Shown: positions 1-13,444 of the stretch, piece after piece | Layout of the letters: every line of letters starts with the position of its first letter | How positions within the stretch are numbered: position 1 is the first letter of the stretch | Source of the DNA: Chamaelirium japonicum | Lineage: Eukaryota; Streptophyta; Magnoliopsida; Liliales; Melanthiaceae | Assembly: GCA_947650365.1 (NCBI GenBank) | Contig: CANTAL010000027.1 | Span: forward strand, 434,001 to 498,000 | Direction of reading: 5' to 3' | Length of the DNA stretch: 64,000 nucleotides | Made by a program: the position numbers and the translations under genes | The notes under the pieces: model-generated | What the model saw: only the letters and a program-made list of their open reading frames with translations | Databases searched by the model: none | What the model was told of the DNA's origin: nothing

Positions 1-1078
1 TAATTCATTCGCACGATCCATTCTAATTCATTCGCACGATCCATTCTAATTCATTCATACGTTCCATTCTAATTCATACGTATGATTCATTCTAATTCAT
101 TTGCACGATCCATTCTAATTCATTCATATGATCCATTCTAATTCATTTATAAGATCCATTCTAATTCATTCGCATGAATGTATCCATTATAATTCATTCG
201 TACAATCCATTCTAATTCATTCGCACAATCTATTCTAATTCATTCGTACGATCCATTCTAATTCATTAGCACGATCCAGCATAATTAATCGTACGATCCA
301 TTCTATTTCATTGGTACGATCCATTCTTACTCATTGGTACGGTCCATTCTAATTCATTCACAGGAATGTATCCATTCTAATTCATTCGTACGTTCCATTC
401 TAATTCATTTGCATGATCCATTCTAATTCATTCATACGATCCATTCTAATTCATTCGTACGATCCATACTAATTAATTCCTACGATCTATTCTTACTCAT
501 TCGTACGATCCATTCTAATTCATTCGCACGAATGTATCCATTCTAATTCATTCGTACGATCCATTCTAATTCATTTGCACGATCCATACTAATTCATTCA
601 TAAGATCCATTCTAATTCATTCGCACGATCCATTCTAATTCATTCATACAATCCATTCTAATTCTTTCGCACGAATGTATCCATTCTAATTCATTCGTGC
701 GATTCACCCTAATTCCTTCGTATGATCTATTCTAAATCATTCGCACGAATGTATCTATTCTAATTCATTCGTACGATCCATTCGAATTCATTCATACGAT
801 CCATTCTAATTCATTCATATGATCCATTCTAATTCATTCGCACGAATGTATCCATTCTAATTCATTCGTACGATCCATTCTAAATCATTCGCACAATCGA
901 TTCTAATTCATTCGTACAATCCATTCTTATTCATTCGCATGATCCATTCTAATTCATTTGTACGATCCATTCTAATTCATTCATATAATCTATTCTAATT
1001 CTTTTGCACGAATGTATCCATTCTAATTCATTCGTACGATCCATTCTAATTCCTTCGTACGATCCATTCTAATTCATT

Positions 1079-2588
1079 CCCATGAATGTATCCATTCTAA
1101 TTCATACGTACGATCCATTTTAATTCAATCATACGATCCAATCTAATTCATTCATACGATCTATTCCAATTCATTCGCACGAATGCATCCATTCTAATTC
1201 ATCGTACGATCCATTCTAATTCATTCACACAATCTATTCTAATTCATTCGTACGATCCATTCTAATTTATTAGCACGATCCATTCTAATTCATTCGTACG
1301 ATCCATTCTATTTCATTCGTATGATCCATTCTTACGATCCATTCTATTTCATTCGTACGATCCATTCTTACTTATTCGTACGATCCTTCTAATTCATTCG
1401 CACGAATGTATCCATTCTAATTCGTTCATACGTTCCATTCTAATTCATTCGCACGATCCATTCTAATTCACTCGTACGATCCATTCTAATTCATTCGTAC
1501 GAACCATTCTAATTCATTCGCATGATCCATTCTAATTCATTCATACGATCCATTCTAATTCATTCGCACGAATGTATCCATTCTAATTCATTTGTACGAT
1601 CCATTCTAATACATTCACACAATCTATTCTAATTCATTCGTACGATCCATTCTATTTCATTCGTACGATCCATTCTTACTCATTCGTACGATCCATTCTA
1701 ATTCATTCGCACGAATGTATCCATTCTAATTCATTCATACGATCCATTCTAATTCATTTGCACGATCCATTCTAATTCATTCATACGATCCTTTCTAATT
1801 CATTCGTACGATCCATTCTAATTCATTCACACAATCTATTCTAATTCATTCGTACGATCCATTCTAATTCATTAGCACGATCCATTCTAATTCATTTGTA
1901 CGGTCCATTCTATTTCATTCGTACGATCCATTCTTACTCATTTGTACGATCCATTCTAATTCATTCGCACGAATGTATGTATTCTAATTCATTCGAATGA
2001 TCCATTCTAATTCATTCGCACGATCCATTCCAATTCATTCGCACGATCCATTCTAATTCATTCGCACGATCCATTCTAATTCATTCATGCGATCCATTCT
2101 AATTCATTCATACAATCCATTCCAATTCTTTCGCACGACTGTATCCATTCTAATTCATTTGTGCGCTCCACCCTAATTCCTTCGTATGATCCATTCTAAT
2201 TCATTCACACGAATATATCCATTCTAATTCATTCGTACGATCCATTCGAATTCATTCATACGATCTATTCTAATTCATTCATATGATACATTCTAATTCA
2301 TTCGCACGAATGTATCTATTCTAATTCATTCGTATGATCCATTCTAATTCATTCGCACAATCTATTCTAATTCATTCGTACGATCTATTCTAATTCATTT
2401 GCACGATCCATTCTAATTCATTCATACAATCCATTCTAATTCTTTTGCACTAATGTATCCATTCTAATTCCTTCGTACGATCTATTCTAATTCCTTCGTA
2501 CGATCCATTCTAATTCCTTCGTACGATCCATTCTATTTCATTCGTATGATCCATTCTAATTCCTTCGTACGATCCATTCTAATTTATT
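1079..2588 (+). repeat. About 1.5-kb unit, A1 first
   Basis: The unit is 1,510 bp, measured from the CCCATGAATG 28-mer to the next one. It opens with the CATACGTACG, CATACG-ATCCAATC, CATACG monomer trio that begins every such unit. It ends in a run of TAATTCCTTC first boxes. The matching units are 19026-20536 and 47810-49343. Confidence 0.88.
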
Positions 2589-4097
2589 CCCATGAATGTA
2601 TCCATTCTAATTCATACGTACGATCCATTCTAATTCATTCATACGATCCAATCTAATTCATTCATACGATCCATTCTAATTCATTCGCACGAATGTATCC
2701 ATTCTAATTCATTCGTACGATCTATTCTAATTCATTCGCACAATCTATTCTAATTCATTCGTACGATCCATTCTAATTCATTAGCACGGTCCATTCTAAT
2801 TCATTCGTAAGATCCATTCTATTTCATTCGTACGATCCATTCTTACTCATTCGTACGATCCATTCTAATTCATTCGCATGAATGTACCCATTCTAATTCA
2901 TTCGTACGATCCATTCTAATTCATTCGCACGATCTATTCTAATTCATTCGTACGATCCATTCTAATTCATTCGTATGATCCATTCTAATTCATTCGTATG
3001 ATCCATTCTAATTCATTCGCATGATCCATTCTAATTTATTCATACGATCCATTCTAATTCATTCATACAATCCATTCTAATTCTTTCGCTCGAATGTATC
3101 CATTCTAATTCATTCGTATGATCCACCCTAATTCCTTCATATGATCCATTCTAATTCATTCGCACGAATGTATCCATTCTAATTCATTCGTACGATCCAT
3201 TCGAATTCATTCATACGATCCATTCTAATTTATTCATACGATCCATTCTAAATCATTCGTACGAATGTATCCATTCTAATTTATTCGTACGAATGTATCC
3301 ATTCTAATTCATTCGTACGATCCATTCTAATTCATTCGCACGATTAAATCTAATTCATTCGCACGATCCATTCTAATTCATTCGTACGATCCATTCTATT
3401 TCATTCTTACGATCTATTCTTACTCATTCGTATGATCCATTCTAATTCATTCGCACGAATGTATCCATTCTAATTCATTCGTACGATCCATTCTAATTCA
3501 TTCGCACGATCTATTCTAATTCATTCATACGATCCATTCTAATTCATTCGTACGATCCATTCTAATTCATTCGCACGATCCATTCTAATTCATTCATACG
3601 ATCCATTCTAATTCATTCATACAATCCATTCTAATTCTTTCGCACGAATTTATCCATTCTAATTCATTCGTACGATCCACCCTAATTCCTTCGTATGATC
3701 CATTCTAATTCATTCGCATGAATGTATCCATTCTAATTCATTCGTAAGATCCATTCGAATTCTTTCATACGATCCATTCTAATTCATTCATACGATCCAT
3801 TCTAATTCATTCACACGAATGTATCCATTCTAATTCATTCGTACGATCTATTGTAATTCATTCGCACAATCTATTCTAATTCATTCATACGATCCATTCT
3901 AATTCATTCGCACGATCCATTCTAATTCATTTGTACGATCCATTCTAATTCATTCATACAATCCATTCTAATTCTTTTGTACGAATGTATCCATTCTAAT
4001 TCATTCGTACGATCCATTCTAATTCCTTGATACGATCCATTCTAATTCCTTCGTATGATCCATTCTAATTCCTTCGTTCGACCCATTCTAATTCATT
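2589..4097 (+). repeat. About 1.5-kb unit, A1 second
   Basis: The unit is 1,509 bp. Its modules, each closed by a 28-mer, run in order: opening trio; AGCACG/TATTTC/TTACTC module; CATACAATCC module; ATCCACCC/CCTTC module; ATCCATTCGAATTC module. Much of this series then runs a second time before the closing CCTTC run. It holds the perfect palindrome at 3254-3267. The matching units are 20537-22022 and 49344-50852. Confidence 0.88.
3254..3267. repeat. Perfect 14-bp palindrome in a 28-bp monomer
   Basis: CATTCGTACGAATG is its own reverse complement. It arises where a 28-mer carries GTACG instead of the usual GCACG. The same site is at 15617-15630, 21202-21215, 44149-44162 and 50009-50022. Ordinary 28-mers carry the near-perfect form CATTCG-CA-CGAATG, with 6-bp arms and a 2-bp centre. 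Confidence 0.9.
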
Positions 4098-4233
4098 CTC
4101 ATGAATGTATCCATTCTAATTCATACATACAATCTATTCTAATTCATTCATACGATCCAATCTAATTCATTCATACGATCCATTCTAATTCATTCGCACG
4201 AATGTATCCATTCAAATTCATTATAATTCCTTC

Positions 4234-4259
4234 AAACGATCCATTCGTACGATCCATTC
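4234..4259 (+). repeat. Tandem 13-bp boxes without the 10-bp box
   Basis: A second-box variant (AAACGATCCATTC) is followed directly by GTACGATCCATTC, with no TAATTCATTC box between. The same arrangement recurs near 16340, 17705, 22165, 45135 and 46495. It shows that the 13-bp half can be repeated alone. Confidence 0.85.
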
Positions 4260-4900
4260 TAATTCCATCGCACGAATGTATCCATTCGAATTCATTCGTA
4301 CGATTCATTCTAATTCATTCGCACAATCTATTCTAATTCATTAGTACGATCCATTCTAATTCATTCGCACAATCTATTCTATTTCATTCGTACGATCCAT
4401 TCTTACTCATTCGTACGATCCATTCTAATTCATTCGCACGAATGTATCCATTCTAATTCATTCGTACGATCCATTGTAATTCATCCGCACGATCCATTCT
4501 AATTAATTCATACGATCTAATCTAATTCATTCATACGATCCATTCTAATTCATTCGCATGATCCATTCTAATTCATTCATATGATCCATTCTAATTCATT
4601 CATACAATCCATTCTAATTCATTCGCACGAATGTATCCATTATAATTCATTCGTACAATCCATTCTAATTCATTCACATAGTCTATTCTAATTCATTCGT
4701 ACGATCCAATCTAATTCATTAGCATGATCCATTCTAATTCATTCGTATGATTCATTCTATTTCATTGGTACGATCCATTCTTACTCATTCGTACGATCCA
4801 TTCTAATTCATTCGCACGAATGTATCCATTCTAATTCATTCGTACGATCCATTCTAATTAATTTGCACGATCCATTCTAATTCATTCATACGATCCATTT

Positions 4901-5181
4901 TAATTCATTCGTAAGATCCATTCTAATTCATTCGCACAATCCATTCTAATTCATTCACACGATCCATTCTAATTCATTTGCACGATCCATTCTAATTCAT
5001 TTATACAATCTATTCGAATTCATTCATACGATCTATTCTAATTCATTCATATGATACGTTCTAATTCATTCGCACGAATGTATCTATTCTAATTCATTCG
5101 TATGATCCATTCTAATTCATTCGCACAATCTATTCTAATTCATTCGTACGATCTATTCTAATTCATTTGCACGATCCATTC
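4901..5181 (+). repeat. Chimeric 281-bp insertion patch in A1
   Basis: These twelve monomers (11 x 23 + 28) are absent from A3 and A5 at the equivalent site (near 22828 and 51650). Bases 4855-5015 read identically to C1 from 30162 over 161 bp, including a rare TAATTAATTT first box and a TTATACAATC monomer. Bases 5016-5181 match 2248-2413 in the same block with one difference in 166 bp, including the rare CATATGATAC monomer. Recombination or gene conversion between blocks is inferred. Confidence 0.85.
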
Positions 5182-7262
5182 TAATTCATTCGTACAATCC
5201 ATTCTAATTCATTCGCACAATCTACTCTAATTCATTCATACGATCCATTCTAATTCATTAGTACGATCCATTCTAATTCATTCATACGATCCATTCTATT
5301 TCATTCGTACGATCCATTCTTACTCATTCGTATGATCTATTCTAGTTTATTCGCACGAATGTATCCGTTCTAATTCATTCGTACGATCCATTCTAATTCA
5401 TTCGCACGATCCATTCTAATTCATTCATACGATCCATTCTAATTCATTCATACGATCCATTCTAATTCATTCGCACGATCCATTCTAATTCATTCATACG
5501 ATCCATTCTAATTTATTCAGACAATCCTTTCTAATTCTTTCGCACGAATGTATCTATTCTAATTCATTCGTACGATCCACCCTAATTCCTTCGTATGATC
5601 CATTCTAATTCATTCGCACGAATGTATCCATTCTAATTCATTCGTACAATCCATTCGAATTAATTCAGGCGATCCATTCTAATTCATTCATACGATCCAT
5701 TCTAATTCATTCGCAAGAATGTATCCATTCTAATTCATTCGTATGATCCATTCTAATTCATTCGCACAATCTATTCTAATTCATTCGAACGATCTTTTCT
5801 AATTCATTCGCACGATCCATTCTAATTCATTTGCACTATCCATTCTAATTCATTCATACAATCCATTCTAATTCTTTTGCACGAATGTATCCATTCTAAT
5901 TTCTTCGTACGATCCATTCTAATTCCTTTGTACGATCCATTCTAATTCCTTCGTACGATCCATTCTATTTCATTCGTATGATCCATTCTAATTCGTTCGT
6001 ACGATCGATTCTAATTCATTCCCATGAATTTATCCATTCTAATTTATGCGTACGATCCATTCTATTTCATTCATATGATCCAATCTAATTCATTCATACG
6101 ATCCATTCTAATTCATTCGCACGAATGTATCCATTCTAATTCATTCGTACGATCCATTCTAATTCATTCGCACAATCTATACCAATTCATTCGTACGATC
6201 TATTCTAATTCATTAGCACGATCCATTCTATTTCATTCATACGATCCATTCTATTTCATTCGTACGATCCATTCTTACTCGTTCGTATGATCCATTCTAA
6301 TTCATTCACACGAATGTATCCATTCTAATTCATTCTTACGATCCATTCTAATTCTTTCGCACGATCCATTCTAATTCATTCATACGATCCATTCTAATTC
6401 ATTCATACGATCCATTCTAATTCATTCGCACAATCTATTCTAATTCATTCGTACGATCCATTCTAATTCATTAGCATGATCCATTCTAATTCATTCGTAC
6501 AATCCATTCTATTTCATTCGTACGATCCATTCTTACTCATTCGTACGATCCATTTTACTTCATTCGCACGAATGTATCCATTCTAATTCATTCGTACGAT
6601 CCATTCTAATTCATTCGCATGATCCATTCTAATTCATTCATACGATCTATTCTAATTCATTCGTACGATCCATTCTAATTCATTCGCACGATCCATTCTA
6701 ATTCATTCATACGATCCATTCTAATTCATTCGTACGATCCATTCTAATTCATTCGCACGAATGTATCCATTCTAATTCATTCGTACAATCTATTCTAATT
6801 CATTCGCACTCCATTCTTACTCATTCGTACGATCCATTCTACTTCATTCGCACGAATGTATCCATTCTAATTCATTCGTACGATCCATTCTAATTCATTC
6901 GCACGATCCATTCTAATTCATTCATACGATCCATTCTAATTCATTCGTACGATCCATTCTAATTCATTCGCACGAATGTATCCATTCTAATTCATTCGTA
7001 CAATCTATTCTAATTCATTCGCACAATCTATTCTAATTCATTCGTACGATCCATTCTAATTCATTAGTACGATCCATTCTAATTCATTCGTATGATTCAT
7101 TCCATTTCATTGGTACGATCTATTCTTACTCATTCGTACGATCCATTCTAATTCATTTGTACGATCCATTCTAATTTATTCGCACGATCCATTCTAATTT
7201 ATTTATACGATCCATTCTAATTCATTCGTACGATCCATTCTAATTCATTCGCACGATCCATT

Positions 7263-7502
7263 CTAATTCATTCATACGATCCATTCTAATTCATTCATAC
7301 AATCCACTCTAATTCTTTCGCACGAATGTATCCATTCTAATTCATTCGTACGATTAATTCTAATTCATTCATACGATCTAATCTAATTCATTCGCACGAA
7401 TGTATGCATTCTAATTCATTCGTAAGATCCATTCTAATTCATTCGCACAATCTATTCTAATTCATTAGCACGATACATTCTAATTCATTCATACGATCCA
7501 TT
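7263..7502 (+). repeat. 240-bp segment present in B1 only
   Basis: The offset between B1 and B2 falls from 17,598 at 6808 to 17,358 at 7513, so B2 and B4 lack 240 bp here (junction near 24863 and 53703). The length equals 8 x 23 + 2 x 28, and two 28-mers lie in the interval (near 7320 and 7390). It can be read as a deletion in the B2 lineage or a gain in B1. Confidence 0.8.
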
Positions 7503-10500
7503 CTATTTCATTCGTACGATTCATTCTTACTCATTCGTACGATCCATTCTAATTCATTCGCACGAATGTATCCATTCTAATTCATTCGTACGTTCAATTC
7601 TAATTCATTCGCACGATCCATTCTAATTCATTCGTACGATCCATTCTAATTCATTCATACGATCCATTCTAATTCATTCATACGATCCATTCTAATTCAT
7701 TCGCACGAATGTATCCATTCTAATTTATTCGTATGATCCATTCTAATACATTCGCACAATCTATTCTAATTCATTCGTACGATCCATTCTAATTCTTTAA
7801 CACGATCCATTCTAATTCATTCGTACGATCCATCCTATTTCATTCGTACGATCCATTCTTACTCATTCGTACGATCTATTCCAATTCATTCACACGAATG
7901 TATCCATTCTAATTCATTCGTACGATCCATTCTAATTAATTTGCACGATCCATTCTAATTCATTCATACAATCCATTTTAATTCATTCGTAAGATCCATT
8001 CTAATTCATTCACACAATCTATTCTAAATCATTCGAACGATCCATTCTAATTCATTAGCACGATCCATTCTAATTCATTCGTACGATCCATTCTATTTCA
8101 TTCATACGATCCATTCTTACTTATTCGTATGATCCATTCTAATTCATTCGCACGAATGTATCCATTCTAATTCATTCGTACTATCCATTCTAATTCATTC
8201 ATACAATCCATTCTAATTCATTCATACAATCCATTCCAATTCTTTTGCACGAATGTATGCATTCTAATTCATTCGTACGATCCACCCTAATTCCTTCGTA
8301 TGATCCATTCTAATACATTCACACGAACGTATCCATTCTAATTCATTCGTAGGATCCATTCGAATTCATTCATACGATCTATTCTAATTCATTCATACGA
8401 TCCATTCTAATTCTTTCGCACGAATGTATCCATTCTAATTCATTCGCATGATCCATTCTAATTCATTCGCATAATCTATTCTAATTCATTCGTACGATCC
8501 ATTCTAATTCATTCGCACGATCCATTCTAATTCATTTGCACTATCTATTCTAATTCATTCATACAATTCATTCTCATTCTTTTGCACGAATGTATCCATT
8601 TTAATTCCTTCGTACGATCCATTCTAATTCCTTCATACGATCCATTCTATTTCATTCGTATGATCCATTCTTATTCCTTCGTACGATCCATTCTAATTCA
8701 TTCCCATGAATTTATCCATTCTAATTCATACGTACGATCTATTCTAATTCATTCATATGATCCAATCTAATTCATTCATACGATCCATTCTAATTCATTC
8801 GCACGAATGTATCCATTCTAATTCATTCGTACGATCCATTCTAATTCATTCGCACTATCTTTGCTAATTCATTCGTACGATCCATTCAAATTTATTAGCA
8901 CGATCCATTCTAATTCATTCGTACGATCTATTCTATTTCATTCGTACGATCCATTCTTACTCATTCATACGATCCATTCTAATTCATTCGCATGAATGTA
9001 TCCATTCTAATTCATTCGTACGATCCATTCTAATTCATTCGCACAATCTATTCTAATTAATTCGTACGATCCATTCTAATTCGTTAGCACGATCCATTCT
9101 AATTCATTCGTACGATCCATTCTATTTCATTCGTACGATCCATTCTTACTCATTCGTAAGATCCATTCTAATTCATTCGCACGAATGTATCCATTCTAAT
9201 TCATTCGTATGATCCATTCTAATTCATTTGCACGATCTATTCTAATTCATTCATACGATCCATTCTAATTCATTTGTACGATCCATTCTAATTCATTCGC
9301 ACGATCCATTATAATTCATTCATATGATCCATTCTAATTCATTCATACAATTCATTTTAATTCTTTCGCACAAATATTTCCATTCTAATTCATTCGTACG
9401 ATCCACCCTAATTCCTTCGTATGATCCATTCTAATTCATTCGAACGAATGTATCCATTCTAATTCATTCATACGATCCATTCAAATTCATTCATACAATC
9501 CATTCTAATTCATTCATACGATCCATTCTAATTCATTCGCACGAATGTATCCAGTCTAATTCATTCGTACGATCCATTCTAATTCATTCGCACAATCTAT
9601 TCTAATTAATTCGTATGAACCATTCTAATTCATTCGCATGATCCATTCTAATTCATTTGCACGATCCATTCTAATTCATTCATACAATCCATTCTAATTC
9701 TTTTGCACAAATGTATCCATTCTAATTCATTCGTACGATCCATTATAATTCCTTCGTATGATCCAGTATAATTCTATCGTACGATCCATTCTAATTCCTT
9801 CGTACGATCCATTCTATTTCATTCGTATGATCCATTCTAATTCCTTCGTACGATTCATTCTAATTCATTCCTATGAATGTATGCATTCCAATTCATATAT
9901 ACGATCCATTCTAATTCATTGATACGATCCAATCTAATTCATTCATAAGATCCATTCTAATTCATTCGCACGAATGTATCCATTCTAATTTATTCGTACG
10001 ATCCATTCTAATTCATTCGCACAATCTATTCTAATTCATTCGCACGATCCATTCTAATTCATTCATATGATCCATTCTAATTCATTCGTACGATCCATTC
10101 TAATTCATTCGCACGATCCATTCTAATTCATTCATACGATCCATTCTAATTAATTCATACGATCCATTCTAATTCATTCACACGAATGTATCCATTCTAA
10201 TTCATTCGTACGATCCATTCTAATTCATTCGCACAATCTATTCTAATTCATTCGTACGATCCATTCTAGTTCATTAGCACGATCCATTCTAATTCATTCG
10301 TACGATCCATTCTATTTCAACCGTACGAACCAACTTTACTCATTCGTACGATCCATTCTAATTCATTCGCACGAATGTATCTATTCTAATTCATTCGTAC
10401 GATCCATTCTAATTCATTCGCACGATCCATTCTAATTCATTCATACGATCCATTCTAATTCATTCGTATGATCCATTCTAATTCATTCGCACAATCTATT

Positions 10501-10888
10501 CTAATTTATTCGTACGATCCATTCTAGTTCATTAGCACGATCCATTCTAATTCATTCGTACGATCCATTCTATTTCATTCGCACGATCCATTCTTACTCA
10601 TTCGTACGATCCATTCTAATTCATTCACGCGAATGTATCCATTCTAATTCATTCGTACGATCCATTCTAATTCATTCGCACGATCTATTCTAATTATTTC
10701 ATACGATCCATTCTAATTCATTCGTACGATCCATTCTAATTCATTCGCACGATCCATTCTAATTCATTCATACGATCCATTCTAATTCATTCATACAATC
10801 CATTCTAATTCTATCGCACGAATATACCCATTCTAATTCATTCGTACGATCCACCCTAATTCCTTCGTATGATCCATTCTAATTCATT

Positions 10889-11654
10889 CGCACGAATGTA
10901 TCCATTCTAATTCATTCGTACGATCCATTCGAATTCATTCATACGATCTATTCTAATTCATTCATACGATCCATTCTAATTCATTCGCACGAATGTATCC
11001 ATTCTAATTCATTCGTACGATCCATTCTAATTTATTCGCACAATCGATTCTTATTCATTCGTATGATCCATTCTAATTCATTCGCACAATCCATTCTAAT
11101 TCATTTGTACGATCCATTCTAATTCATTCATACAATCCGTTCTAATTCTTTTATACGAATGTATCCATTCTAATTCATTCGTACGATCCTTTCTAATTCC
11201 TTCGTAAAATCCTTTCTAAATCTTTCGTACGATCCATTCTAATTTCTTCGTACGATCCATTCTAATTCATTCCCATGAATGTATCCATTCTAATTCATAC
11301 GTACGATCCATTCTAATTGATTCATACGATCCAATCTAATTCATTCATACGATCTATTCTAATTCATTCGCACGAATGTATCCATTCTAATTCATTCGTA
11401 CGATCCATTCTAATTCATTCGCACTATCTATTCTAATTCATTCGTACTATCCATTCTAATTCATTTGCACGATCCATTCTAATTCATTTGCACGGTCCAT
11501 TCTAATTCATTCATACAATCCATTCTAATTCTTTTATACGAATGTATCTATTCTAATTCATTCGTACGATCCATTCTTATTCCTTCTTACAATCCATTCT
11601 AATTCTTTTGTACGATCCATTCTAATTTCTTCGTACGATCTATTCTAATTCATT
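10889..11654 (+). repeat. 383-bp tandem doublet in B1
   Basis: Two CCCATG 28-mers at 11272 and 11655 are only 383 bp apart (13 x 23 + 3 x 28), against about 1.5 kb elsewhere. The sequence before each shares the CATACAATCC, TTTTATACGAATG and TTCTTCG monomer series, so a 16-monomer unit has been doubled. B3 keeps the doublet (39840 and 40225, spacing 385 because of a 2-bp gain near 39987). B2 and B4 have lost 120 bp (4 x 23 + 28) of it near 28650 and 54815. Confidence 0.8.
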
Positions 11655-13444
11655 CCCATGAATGTATCCATTCTAATTCATACGTACGATCCATTCTAAT
11701 TCATTCATACGATCCAATCTAATTCATTCATACAATCCATTCTAATTCATTCGCACGAATGTATCCATTCTAATTCATTCGTACAATCCATTCTAATTCA
11801 TTCGCACAATCTATTCTAATTCATTCGTACGATCCATTCTAATTCATTAGCACGATCCATTCTAATTCATTCGTACGATCCATTCTATTTCATTGGTACG
11901 ATCTATTCTTACTCATTCGTGCGATCCATATTAATTCATTCGCACGAATGTATTAATTCTAATTCATTCGTACGATCCATTCTAATTCATTCGCACGATC
12001 CATTCTAATTCATTTATACGATCCATTCTAATTCATTCGTACGATCCATTCTAATTCATTCGCACGATCCATTCTAATTCATTCATACGATCCATTTTAA
12101 TTCATTCACACAATCCATTCTAATTCTTTCGCACGAATGTATCCATTCTAATTCATTCGTACGATCCATTCTAATTCATTCGTACGATATATTCTAATTC
12201 ATTCGCACGAATGTATGCATTCTAATTCATTCGTACGATCCATTCTAATTCTTCCGCACAATCTATTCTAATTCATTCGTACGATCCATTCTAATTCATT
12301 AGCACGATCCATTCTAATTCATTCGTACGATCCATTCTATTTCATTCGTACGATCCATTCTTACTCATTCGTACGATACATTCTAATTCATTCGCATGAA
12401 TGTATCCATTCTAATTCATTCGTACGTTCCATTCTAATTCATTCACACGATCCATTCTAATTCATTCATACGATCCATTCTAATTCATTCGAACGATCCA
12501 TTCTAATTCATTCGCACGATCCATTCTAATTCATTCATACGATCCATTCTAATTCATTCGCACGAATGTATCCATTCTAATTCATTTGTATGATCCATTC
12601 TAATACATTCGCACAATCTATTCTAATTCATTCGTACGATCCATTCTAATTCATTAGCACGATCCATTCTAATTCATTCGTACGATCCATTCTAATTCAT
12701 TCGTACGATCCATTCTAATTCATTCGCAGGAATGTATCGATTCTAATTCATTCGTATGTTCCATTCTAATTCATTTGCACGATCCATTCTAATTCATTCA
12801 TACGATCCATTCCAATTCATTCGTACGATCCATTCTAATTAATTCCTACGATCTATTCTTACTCATTCGTACGATCCATTCTAATTCATTCGCACGAATG
12901 TATCCATTCTAATTCATTCGTACGATCCATTCTAATTCATTTGCATGATCCATTCTAATTCATTCATACGATCCATTCTAATTCATTCGCACGATCCATT
13001 TTAATTCATTCATACAATCCATTCTAATTCTGTCGCACGAATGTATCCATTCTAATTCATTCGTGCGATCCACCCTAATTCCTTCGTATGATCTATTCTA
13101 AATCATTCGCACGAATGTATCTATTCTAATTCATTCGTACGATCCATTTGAATTCATTCATACGATCAATTCTAATTCATTCATACGATCCATTCTAATT
13201 CATTCGCACGAATGTATCCATTCTAATTCATTCGTACGATCCATTCTAATTCATTCGCACAATCGATTCTAATTCATTCATACGATCCATTCTTATTCAT
13301 TCGCACGATCCATTCTAATTCATTTGTATGATCCATTCTAATTCATTCATATAATCTATTCTAATTCTTTTGCACGAATGTATCCATTCTAATTCATTCG
13401 TACGATCCATTCTAATTCCTTCGTACGATCCATTCTAATTCATT

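Larger units (their letters stand above)
1..6020 (+). repeat. Higher-order block A1 (odd A subtype, left-truncated)
   Basis: A1 matches A3 from 17947 and A5 from 46731. Markers are the CATACGTTCC monomer followed by a CATACGTATG monomer at 47 (17993, 46777), the GCAGG/CACAGG 28-mer near 359 (18307, 47091), and the one-base-short monomer with TTCATCGTACG near 1200 (19147, 47931). It contains three units of about 1.5 kb starting at the CCCATG/CTCATG 28-mers at 1079, 2589 and 4098. It differs from A3 and A5 by a 281-bp patch at 4901-5181. The left end lies outside the window. Confidence 0.88.
4098..6020 (+). repeat. About 1.5-kb unit, A1 third, enlarged
   Basis: The unit is 1,923 bp against 1,619 bp in A3 (22023-23641) and 1,629 bp in A5 (50853-52481). 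The 304-bp excess over A3 is the 281-bp patch at 4901-5181 plus one extra CATACG monomer near 5440. The unit starts at a CTCATGAATG 28-mer and contains the tandem 13-bp boxes near 4234-4259. Confidence 0.86.
6021..12680 (+). repeat. Higher-order block B1
   Basis: B1 matches B2 (from 23642) with an offset of about 17.6 to 17.4 kb, and its part from about 7624 matches B3 (from 36.1 kb) with an offset of 28,476-28,570. Markers are the scar GCACTCCATTC at 6805 (24403, 53243), the ACCGTACGAACCAAC segment at 10319 (27815, 38841; ATCCG form at 53966), and TATTAATTC in a 28-mer at 11951. B1 carries 240 bp near 7263-7502 and 120 bp near 11160-11280 that B2 and B4 lack. It ends where A2 begins; B2, in contrast, runs into C1 at that point. 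Confidence 0.86.

Noticed and set aside
6024-6290. Open reading frame of 88 codons, with near copies at 23645-23911 and 52485-52751
   Set aside because: It is satellite translated through: the peptide only repeats an SNSFVRSILIHS-like pattern. It stays open because 28-mers shift the frame past the TAA in TAATTC and because TATTTC boxes lack that stop. There is no start context, codon bias or conserved frame beyond the copied DNA.
8582-8770. Open reading frame of 62 codons, with a copy at 37058-37246 and a similar 67-codon frame at 45526-45729
   Set aside because: These have the same origin as the 88-codon frames. The copies follow from block duplication, and differences fall at any codon position.
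10305-10345. Possible foreign insert at ACCGTACGAACCAAC
   Set aside because: It is a substituted monomer in normal 23-bp spacing. It recurs at 27815, 38841 and 53966 and serves as a block B marker.
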